Below, one piece after another: positions 1-5,337 of a stretch of DNA of 8,644 bases. The stretch's first letter is position 1, and each line of letters starts with the position of its first letter. Origin of the DNA: an uncultured Collinsella sp. (GTDB lineage: Bacteria > Actinomycetota > Coriobacteriia > Coriobacteriales > Coriobacteriaceae); contig URVZ01000073.1 in the NCBI GenBank assembly GCA_900551365.1, forward strand, positions 1-8,644, read 5' to 3'. The notes beneath the pieces were generated by a model. That model was not told where the DNA came from and did no database searches. It saw nothing but the letters and a program-made list of their open reading frames with translations. The position numbers and the translations under genes were made by a program.

Positions 1-1193
1 CGCAGGCTGCCGTGGAACAGCGCCTTGACCACCGCGGCGATCACCAAGTCGAGCACCAGTACAATAGCAACCGTCACCACAATGCCCAAGATCTGCGAGA
101 TGAGCAGCGACACGTCGTCCGTGTAGAATAGGCCGCCCCTACCGGTCCACGAGAGCTCCGGCACGCAGAACAGGCCCGTGAGCACGCCGCCCAAGATACC
201 GCCGACACCGTGGCAACCGAACGCGTCGAGCGCATCGTCGTAGCCAAACTTGGTCTTGAGATGGCTGATGGCCAAGTAGCAGACGGGCGAGACAATCAGG
301 CCCATGACCAGCGCCGCCCACGGCTCGACAAAGCCCGCGCCCGGCGTGACCACCACAAGGCCCGCAACCAGACCGGTGCTGGCGCCCACCAGCGTGGGGC
401 GACCTGTGTGCACGCGCTCGACGGCAAGCCACGAGACCATGCCCGCCGCGCTGGCCGTCACGGTATTGAGGATGGCAAGTGCCGCCACGGCGTCGGCCTT
501 GAACTCGCTGCCGCCGTTAAAGCCAAACCAGCCAAACCAAAGCAGGCCGGCTCCCAGCGCCACAAACGGCACGTTATGCGGACGGTAGCTCACCATGCCA
601 AAGCCGCGACGACGGCCGAGCATTAAGCAGAGAATCAGGCCCGTAAGACCAGACGAGATGTGCACCACGTCGCCGCCGGCAAAGTCGAGCGCGCCGATGA
701 TATCGCCAATAAAGGAGCCCTCGCCGCCCCAAGCCATGTGAGCGAGCGGCGCATAGACCACGAGCAGCCAAATACCCAGGAAGGCCGTCGTGGCACCGAA
801 CTTAACGCGGCCGGCCAGGCTGCCCGTGACGATAGCAGCCGTGATCATGGCAAATGCCATCTGGAAGGCGATGTTGATGATCTGAGGGTAGACGACACCG
901 TCCGCAGCATTGCCCTCAGCCGCCTGCAGCACCTGGTTGAGCACCGGCAGGCACAGCAGCTGGTCAAGGCCTCCAATAAACGGACTCGAACCGTCGCCGC
1001 CATAGGCCAGAGACCAGCCGGCAACAATCCACAGCACACCAACCAGACCAATGGCGCCAAAGCACATGAGCATGGTGTTGATGACATTTTTGCGCCTGGA
1101 CAGGCCGCCATAGAAAAACGCCAGACCCGGTGTCATTAAAAACACGAGCATGGTGCAGATGAGCATAAACGTTGTCGATCCCGTATCGTACAT
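1..1193 (-). CDS. amt: Ammonium transporter (Amt/MEP/Rh family), 3' end beyond the window
   Basis: This gene encodes a polytopic membrane channel that conducts ammonium/ammonia across the cytoplasmic membrane, normally as a trimer controlled by a PII (GlnK) protein. Translation of the minus strand gives 397 codons before the edge. The first segment carries the family hallmark MTPGLAFFYGG (about residues 20-30). Pore residues are recognisable: a conserved Asp in ALDFAGG (D170), the first twin histidine in VVHISSG (H178), the second in FGCHGVGG (H328), the phenylalanine-rich stretch WFGWFGFNGG near 219-228, and HMAWGG near 152-157. The start at 1193 is chosen because AGGGGGAG lies just upstream and the first membrane helix then begins about 8 residues in, as in other Gram-positive Amt proteins. 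An in-frame ATG at 1232 has no Shine-Dalgarno. The C-terminal cytoplasmic tail and any adjacent glnK/glnB are outside the window. The upstream gene is 197 nt away, so it probably has its own promoter. Confidence 0.96.
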   Translation of the reverse strand, partial: MYDTGSTTFMLICTMLVFLMTPGLAFFYGGLSRRKNVINTMLMCFGAIGLVGVLWIVAGWSLAYGGDGSSPFIGGLDQLLCLPVLNQVLQAAEGNAADGVVYPQIINIAFQMAFAMITAAIVTGSLAGRVKFGATTAFLGIWLLVVYAPLAHMAWGGEGSFIGDIIGALDFAGGDVVHISSGLTGLILCLMLGRRRGFGMVSYRPHNVPFVALGAGLLWFGWFGFNGGSEFKADAVAALAILNTVTASAAGMVSWLAVERVHTGRPTLVGASTGLVAGLVVVTPGAGFVEPWAALVMGLIVSPVCYLAISHLKTKFGYDDALDAFGCHGVGGILGGVLTGLFCVPELSWTGRGGLFYTDDVSLLISQILGIVVTVAIVLVLDLVIAAVVKALFHGSL

Positions 1194-1390
1194 TCGCTCC
1201 CCCTTGATCGCATAAACGTTGTCGGCGCCCATAATGCGGCCGAGGGGCAACTGGTGTAGACCAGATACAGCGTTGTTAAACGCGGCGTTGTCGAATGGAA
1301 ATGCTGCCGCAATCTTGGAAACGGCGCAGCAACGGACGCGAAACCAATGGGAAATACGCGAGCAAGGGGCCGCAAGCACACCCGTCCCGG

Positions 1391-2410
1391 CTAGCGCCGA
1401 AACAGCTCGTGAGCGCGGTCGCGGAGATTAGTTGCTCGAATGACGCCTTCGTAGCGATTGATGCGCAGACGCGGGAAGGCGTTAAAGAAGCGTAGGTCGC
1501 GGCGGCTGAGCGACACGCTTGGCACCGGACGGCTCATGCGCTTGCCGGCAAGGCGACGACTGAGCGACGGACGCGGCATGTTCGGCGCGGCATCGGCCAC
1601 GCGGCGGGCGGCAAGCGCCAGGCCGCGAGCACCATCCGCGATAAACGTCGGCATCGAAGCCTTCTCGCGCAGGGCATCGAGCGCGGCGTCACCCAGCTCG
1701 GCCAGCCACGCGTTAACGGCACGGCTACGGATGTGCGTTTGTGCCACCGAGTCAATCGTCGATTCGGGAATGCGCTCGAGCATTGAGTCCGAGGCATCGG
1801 CAAGCGACTCGTTGATGCGGTCGGCAAGATCGGCGCGCACGCGCTCCAGCTGATCGGACAGACGCCGCCAGCTCGCCAGCGAGCACAACGCGTCGACCAT
1901 CATCGCGACCGCGACGATAAAGGCGGACAACCGCACAATCAGCACCGGCAGACGGCCAAGCAGCCCCAGCAATGCCGGCTCCACTAAACGGCAAATACAC
2001 AACGCACCCAAGCCAAACGCGCAGGCCCAGTACAGACAGATGCGTCCGTGCAGGTTAAACGGCAGGTGCGAGTAATCCCAAAAGCGAGCGCCCGTTGTTT
2101 TTTCCAACAGCACGCCTACGCTGTACTCGATCACGCTGCATACGAGCGCTGCAGCGACAAACTGGCTCGAGGCATCCGGAATCCCGCGCAACAGCAGCCA
2201 GCAGGCAATGCCGCCCACACCATAGATAGGACAACACGGCCCCAGCAAAAAGCCACTGTTGGCAAATCGTCCGTGATTGAGCATGGCGCATACTGTCGAC
2301 TCCCATGCCCAACCGCAAAACCCGTAAAAGGCAAACGAGAGCACCAGTGCCGAGAGTGGGCAGGCGGCAAGCGTCGCGCCGCAAAACGCAGTATCAATCG
2401 CGGTCCCCAC
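1391..2410 (-). CDS. Putative ABC-transporter type IV membrane protein (PF06541, CmpB-like)
   Basis: This is a 339-residue membrane protein of the family called putative ABC transporter permease (ABC_trans_CmpB, PF06541). No biochemical role is firmly known for it. Family motifs are clear: FYGFCGWAWES (28-38), GFLLGPCCPIYGVGG (53-67), then EYSVGVLLEKTTG (95-107), FWDYSHLPFNLHGRICLYW (110-128), with about five hydrophobic segments in the first 175 residues. The second half is charged and probably cytoplasmic. It ends with a short basic block (RFFNAFPRLRINRYEG, 308-322) that resembles the tail found in many members. The start is a GTG at 2410, preceded by GGAGAGGG about 6 nt upstream inside the end of the HD gene. 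With only 3 nt between the HD stop and this GTG, the two are very probably co-transcribed and translationally linked. No ATPase or binding protein accompanies it, so the name permease is family nomenclature and transport is not demonstrated. Confidence 0.85.
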   Translation of the reverse strand: MGTAIDTAFCGATLAACPLSALVLSFAFYGFCGWAWESTVCAMLNHGRFANSGFLLGPCCPIYGVGGIACWLLLRGIPDASSQFVAAALVCSVIEYSVGVLLEKTTGARFWDYSHLPFNLHGRICLYWACAFGLGALCICRLVEPALLGLLGRLPVLIVRLSAFIVAVAMMVDALCSLASWRRLSDQLERVRADLADRINESLADASDSMLERIPESTIDSVAQTHIRSRAVNAWLAELGDAALDALREKASMPTFIADGARGLALAARRVADAAPNMPRPSLSRRLAGKRMSRPVPSVSLSRRDLRFFNAFPRLRINRYEGVIRATNLRDRAHELFRR

Positions 2411-2413
2411 CGT

Positions 2414-2950
2414 CTACCCTCTCCTCTTTTCGCTCGATGCTTTACTCGCGCTATCGTCCGTCTCGTCCTTGCGCGGCAGGCGGCCGGCGACCGTCTCACG
2501 CAGAGCACACCATTTATCCGCTAGGCACACAATCCATGCCTCACGACACGTCGGCGGCACCAGCACCAGCGGAAACATATGCCGCACGATAATATTCCGC
2601 TCGCGCGGCGTCAGCTCAAAATCTTCTTCCGCACGCGCCAGGGCAAAAAACGGGTGGCGAAAGCCATGCAGCCGATGGCTTGGGTCGGAATCGTGCCAAT
2701 CGTAGAGAAAGTAATCGTGCAACAGGGCCCCGCGCAGCAGCGAGGCACGGTCGACCGAAATGCCAGCACGGCCCAAGTGCTCGGCAAAGGACAGACTCGC
2801 GCGCGCTACCGAAGTCACATGTGCATACACCGTCACATCGCCATGCTGGATAAACTCGCGCGTCAGGTCCAGACGGCCCGCCTGCGCCAGTTGACGGGCA
2901 GCATGGTCTACTTCGCACGCGATTTTCTCGGCACGAACGGCATCGGACAT
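2414..2950 (-). CDS. HD-domain metal-dependent phosphohydrolase
   Basis: This gene encodes a 178-residue soluble protein of the HD superfamily, metal-dependent phosphohydrolases that often act on nucleotides or cyclic nucleotides. The substrate here is unknown. Visible metal-site candidates are H36 and H44 (QHGDVTVYAHV), the namesake H78-D79 in GALLHDYFLYDWH, H95 and H99 (HRLHGFRHP), H124 (IVRHMFPL) and D145 (CLADKWCALRET). The LLHDYFLYDWHD stretch and the HMFPL...CLADKWCALRE end are characteristic of a compact subfamily seen in Firmicutes and Actinobacteria. The start at 2950 (MSDAVRAEK) is chosen because a near-perfect AAGGAGG sits 4 nt upstream (plus-strand 2955-2961). An upstream in-frame ATG at 3022 would add 24 residues with no ribosome-binding site and no family similarity. 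The Ser/Lys-rich tail after residue 160 is probably disordered. It is the first gene of a pair with the PF06541 protein and is divergent from the DXS-like gene. Confidence 0.88.
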   Translation of the reverse strand: MSDAVRAEKIACEVDHAARQLAQAGRLDLTREFIQHGDVTVYAHVTSVARASLSFAEHLGRAGISVDRASLLRGALLHDYFLYDWHDSDPSHRLHGFRHPFFALARAEEDFELTPRERNIIVRHMFPLVLVPPTCREAWIVCLADKWCALRETVAGRLPRKDETDDSASKASSEKRRG

Positions 2951-3039
2951 GCTGCCTCCTTCCAGCGGCTCACGGCGGCAAGCCACGGCCTGTGCACAAT
3001 CGATAAAAACATCATGGAACACATCAGTATGGCATCGGA

Positions 3040-3051
3040 CAAAACGTTTTG
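3040..3051. promoter_or_regulatory. Perfect 12-bp palindrome in the divergent promoter region (possible operator)
   Basis: CAAAACGTTTTG is a perfect inverted repeat, with no spacer, in the 228-nt gap between the divergent HD and DXS-like genes. Its centre lies about 95 nt upstream of the HD start and 133 nt upstream of the DXS-like start. A symmetric AT-rich site in a shared divergent region is where an operator would be expected, but no regulator is encoded nearby and a 12-bp palindrome can arise by chance. I could not identify convincing -35/-10 pairs for either gene in this gap. Confidence 0.3.
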
Positions 3052-3178
3052 CCCCACCAGTTGGCGAATTACCGCGCCGCCGTCACATATCAAACGCCAA
3101 AATGTGCGAGACTGTCTTGTGCAATTGTGTCGGCCGAGGGAGCGCCGGCGCTCGATTCGCATGGAGTAACCCACAACG

Positions 3179-4960
3179 ATGCTGCTTACGCAAACGACAA
3201 CGCCCGAGGACGTCAAGGCTCTCGACCGCGCCGAGCTTCCGCTGCTCTGCGGCGAGATCCGCCAGGCAATCCTCGAAAGCTCCGCCGCCGTCGGCGGGCA
3301 CGTTGCCCCCAACCTGGGCGTCGTTGAGCTTACGGTTGCGCTCCATCGCGTGTTTAACTCCCCTATCGACAAGATTGTCTTTGACGTTTCGCACCAGACC
3401 TACGCCCACAAGGCGCTGACCGGGCGCGCGTACACTTATATCGATCCGGAGCGTTATGGTGAGGCTTCTGGCTTTGCCAATCCCGACGAGTCCGAGCACG
3501 ACCTGTTCGCCATGGGCCATACCTCCACGTCAGTGAGCCTGGGCTGCGGCCTGGCGCACGCTCGTGACCTGACGGGCGATGCGTACAACGTCATCACCAT
3601 CATTGGCGACGGCTCGCTTTCGGGCGGCCTGGCGTTTGAGGGCTTTAACAATGCCGCCGAGCTCGACAGCAACCTGATCATCATCGTCAACGATAACGAC
3701 CAGTCCATCGCCGAAAACCACGGTGGCCTCTATCGCAATCTGGCCGAGCTGCGCGCCAGCAACGGCACCTGTGAGCGCAACGTTTTCCGCGCGCTGGGCC
3801 TCGACTATCGCTATCTGGACGCCGGCAACGACGTGTTGGCCCTGGTCGACGCGCTGCAGGAACTGCGCAATATCGATCATCCCATCGTGCTGCACGTCTC
3901 CACCGCCAAGGGCAAGGGCTTTGAGCCGGCCCAGAGCGACCCCGAACGCTGGCACCACGTGGGTCCGTTTGACATGGCGACCGGGCGCAAGCTTTGCCCG
4001 GGCCATCCGAGCGAGCCCGCGCCGCGCACCTATGCTGACATTACGGGCGAGGCGCTCAGCGCCGCCATCGAGCGCGATCCACAGGTCGTTGGCATCACGG
4101 CCGCCACGCCCTACATTATGGGCTTTACACCCGAGCTTCGCGCTGCCGCCGGCAAACAGTTCGTCGATGTGGGCATTGCCGAGGAGCACGCCGTGACCTT
4201 TGCCACCGCGCTTGCGCGCTCGGGCGCCAAGCCAGTCTTTGGTGTGTACGGCACGTTTTTGCAGCGCGCCTACGACGAGCTGTGGCACGACCTGTGCCTC
4301 AACGACGCCTCTGCAACCATCCTGGTGTTTGGCGCGTCGATCTTTGGCACCACGTCCGAGACGCACCTTTCGTTCTTTGATATTTCCATGCTGGGCGGAC
4401 TTCCCAACATGCGCTACCTTGCACCTGCCTGCATGGAGGAATATCTGTCCATGCTGAGCTGGTCGCTCGACCACCGCGAGCATCCCGTGGCGATTCGTGT
4501 ACCTGGTATTGGCCTGGTGAGCCGTCCCGACCTTGCGCCCGCCGAAGGCACCGACTACAGCGCCGTTCGCTACAACGTGGTGCGCCAGGGTCGCGACGTT
4601 GCCGTGCTCGCGCTTGGCGATTTCTTTGAGCCGGGCGAGCGCGTGGCAAACCGTTTGGCCGCCGAGTACGGTATCGAGGCCACGCTCGTCAACCCACGCT
4701 TTGCAACCGAGCTCGACCGTGAGTTCCTCGACAGCCTTGCCGCCGAGCATCGTGTTGTCGTCACCCTCGAGGACGGCATCTTGGACGGCGGCTGGGGCGA
4801 GCGCGTGGCATGTTATCTGGCATGCACGCCGTTGCGCACGCGCACCTTCGGCATCGCCAAGGGCTTCCCCGACCGCTACGACCCCAACGAACTGCTCGCA
4901 CAGAACGGCATGACGGTCGAGGATATGGCCGCCGAAGCCGCAAGGCTACTGAACGAGTAA
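3179..4960 (+). CDS. 1-deoxy-D-xylulose-5-phosphate synthase family enzyme (divergent DXS-like, ThDP-dependent)
   Basis: This is a 593-residue transketolase-like enzyme. Classical DXS condenses pyruvate and glyceraldehyde 3-phosphate to DXP, the entry step to MEP isoprenoid and thiamine/pyridoxal synthesis. The N-terminal ThDP domain is intact: GGHVAPNLGVVELT (39-52, H41), DVSHQTYAHKALTGR (69-83), MGHTSTS (112-118), GDGSLSGG (143-150) and NDNDQSIAEN (171-180). The pyrimidine domain keeps IAEEHAVTF (333-341, catalytic E335) and YGTFLQRAYD (357-366). The substrate side differs from E. coli DXS, compared from memory. R420 of DRAG aligns with G385, D427 with T392, and R478 of RYPRG with G443, while H431 is kept as H396. 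About 30 residues after the NDN motif are missing, which accounts for the short length (E. coli 620). The start at 3179 follows an in-frame TAA at 3167-3169. The only Shine-Dalgarno is GGAG about 12 nt upstream, so initiation looks weak. It is monocistronic, closed by a terminator. Family membership is certain, but true DXS activity is doubtful. Confidence 0.9.
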   Translation: MLLTQTTTPEDVKALDRAELPLLCGEIRQAILESSAAVGGHVAPNLGVVELTVALHRVFNSPIDKIVFDVSHQTYAHKALTGRAYTYIDPERYGEASGFANPDESEHDLFAMGHTSTSVSLGCGLAHARDLTGDAYNVITIIGDGSLSGGLAFEGFNNAAELDSNLIIIVNDNDQSIAENHGGLYRNLAELRASNGTCERNVFRALGLDYRYLDAGNDVLALVDALQELRNIDHPIVLHVSTAKGKGFEPAQSDPERWHHVGPFDMATGRKLCPGHPSEPAPRTYADITGEALSAAIERDPQVVGITAATPYIMGFTPELRAAAGKQFVDVGIAEEHAVTFATALARSGAKPVFGVYGTFLQRAYDELWHDLCLNDASATILVFGASIFGTTSETHLSFFDISMLGGLPNMRYLAPACMEEYLSMLSWSLDHREHPVAIRVPGIGLVSRPDLAPAEGTDYSAVRYNVVRQGRDVAVLALGDFFEPGERVANRLAAEYGIEATLVNPRFATELDREFLDSLAAEHRVVVTLEDGILDGGWGERVACYLACTPLRTRTFGIAKGFPDRYDPNELLAQNGMTVEDMAAEAARLLNE

Positions 4961-4961
4961 G

Positions 4962-5004
4962 AAAACCTCCGCAAGGGAAGCACCCCCGCGGAGGTTTTTA
5001 TTTT
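4962..5004 (+). terminator. Intrinsic terminator of the DXS-like gene
   Basis: Two nucleotides after the TAA stop, AAAACCTCCGC (4962-4972) pairs perfectly with GCGGAGGTTTT (4988-4998). The loop is 15 nt and itself contains GGG/CCC that can extend the stem. A TTTTTATTTT run (4995-5004) follows. The A-rich left arm also pairs as part of a U-tract terminator on the opposite strand, so it may work in both directions, although no minus-strand gene ends here. Confidence 0.9.
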
Positions 5005-5014
5005 CGCGGCGCGA

Positions 5015-5075
5015 TTATCTCAATCTGTAACATCTAGAGGATAAATCCTCGTCCAGATGTTACAGATCTAGATAA
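5015..5075. repeat. Palindromic unit 1 (hairpin)
   Basis: The outer stem is TTATCT with AGATAA, followed by a 2-nt mismatch. It continues as 13 bp, ATCTGTAACATCT (5023-5035) with AGATGTTACAGAT (5055-5067). An inner stem GAGGA (5037-5041) with TCCTC (5046-5050) closes a TAAA loop. The symmetry is long enough to fold as RNA or extrude as a cruciform. Confidence 0.8.
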
Positions 5076-5095
5076 GACATCTTAGTCCCAGACCT

Positions 5096-5156
5096 TTGTC
5101 TCAATCTGTAACAGCTAGAGACCTTTTGTCCGTCCAGATGTTACAGATTGAGATAA
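5096..5156. repeat. Palindromic unit 2 (hairpin)
   Basis: This is a second copy with the same arm order and spacing as unit 1, beginning 81 nt later. The left arm 5096-5116 pairs with the right arm 5136-5156 at 19 of 21 positions, one of the exceptions being a G-T wobble. The arms match those of unit 1 closely, but the loop (5117-5135) differs. The arms are therefore conserved and the loops are not, which suggests selection on, or copying of, the arms. Confidence 0.8.
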
Positions 5157-5157
5157 A

Positions 5158-5177
5158 GCAGCGAGACATGCCGCTGC
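5158..5177. other. Short GC hairpin
   Basis: GCAGCG (5158-5163) pairs with CGCTGC (5172-5177) around an 8-nt loop, directly after palindromic unit 2. No T-tract follows. The same 6-nt arms recur in the hairpin just after the binding-protein stop codon (6334-6359). Confidence 0.4.
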
Positions 5178-5186
5178 ATCGGTCAG

Positions 5187-5220
5187 AACCACCACAAAGG
5201 TGCCTGTCCCTTTTTGGTAG
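5187..5220. repeat. Possible fragment of a dispersed intergenic repeat
   Basis: The stretch AACCACCACAAAGGTGCC, followed by TGTCCCTTTTTGGTAG, contains a small CACC-ACAAA-GGTG hairpin (5190-5202). From memory, closely similar strings (on the other strand, GGGACAGGCACCTTTGTGGTGG) recur between genes in Coriobacteriia, which would make this a copy or scar of a dispersed element. Within this window it occurs once, so the repeat status rests on recollection. Confidence 0.35.
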
Positions 5221-5264
5221 GTAGAATTACCCATAAGGTAAGTATGTTTCTGAGTTATTTCGTG

Positions 5265-5294
5265 TTGACCCGTCTGAGCGCTATAGGGTATAAC
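5265..5294 (+). promoter_or_regulatory. Sigma70-type promoter of the amino-acid importer operon
   Basis: TTGACC (5265-5270) matches the -35 consensus at five of six positions. After an 18-nt spacer, TATAAC (5289-5294) serves as the -10 element. Transcription would begin near 5301, giving a leader of about 37 nt before the ATG at 5338, with AAGGTG (5325-5330) as ribosome-binding site. It is the best promoter-like pair in the gap. Confidence 0.55.
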
Positions 5295-5337
5295 TCTACT
5301 CAACCGCTAGGGATTTTATTGAGAAAGGTGTTCTACC

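Larger units (their letters stand above)
5015..5156. repeat. Nested inverted repeat made of two tandem 61-nt palindromic units
   Basis: Most of the 377-nt gap between the DXS-like gene and the importer is this structure. The outermost arms, 5015-5035 and 5136-5156, are a perfect 21-bp inverted repeat. Between them lie a second right arm (5055-5075, two mismatches from the first) and a second left arm (5096-5116, two mismatches). The order is therefore left-right-left-right, and either two separate hairpins or one long cruciform can form. The core CTGTAACA occurs at 5025-5032 and 5106-5113, and its complement TGTTACAG at 5058-5065 and 5139-5146. The 18-nt string CGTCCAGATGTTACAGAT is repeated exactly at 5050-5067 and 5131-5148. 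No reading frame of note overlaps it. It may be a REP/MITE-like dispersed element, a transcribed structured RNA, or a barrier between the two transcription units. Confidence 0.85.

Noticed and set aside
210..1139. Plus-strand frames within the ammonium transporter
   Set aside because: The minus strand is unbroken and carries all Amt motifs, so the plus-strand frames are shadows.
1391..2410. A complete ABC exporter or importer encoded with the PF06541 gene
   Set aside because: No ATPase or binding protein is encoded beside it. Only the HD hydrolase is linked, so the transporter label is nominal.
2951..3022. Extended N-terminus of the HD protein starting at 3022
   Set aside because: It has no ribosome-binding site and the added 24 residues resemble no HD protein start. 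The start at 2950 has a near-perfect AAGGAGG at the right distance.
3530..4750. Long antisense frame (406 codons) opposite the DXS-like gene
   Set aside because: It mirrors the high-GC third positions of a strongly conserved plus-strand enzyme, has low-complexity Ala/Gly/Val/His-rich composition, and shows no recognisable motif.
5015..5156. CRISPR array
   Set aside because: There are only two repeat pairs, arranged as inverted arms with unequal spacing between like arms and no spacers of uniform length, and no cas genes.
5115..5303. Minus-strand 62-codon frame in the gap before the importer
   Set aside because: It overlaps the palindromic repeat and the promoter region, has no ribosome-binding site, and looks like a by-product of repeat sequence.
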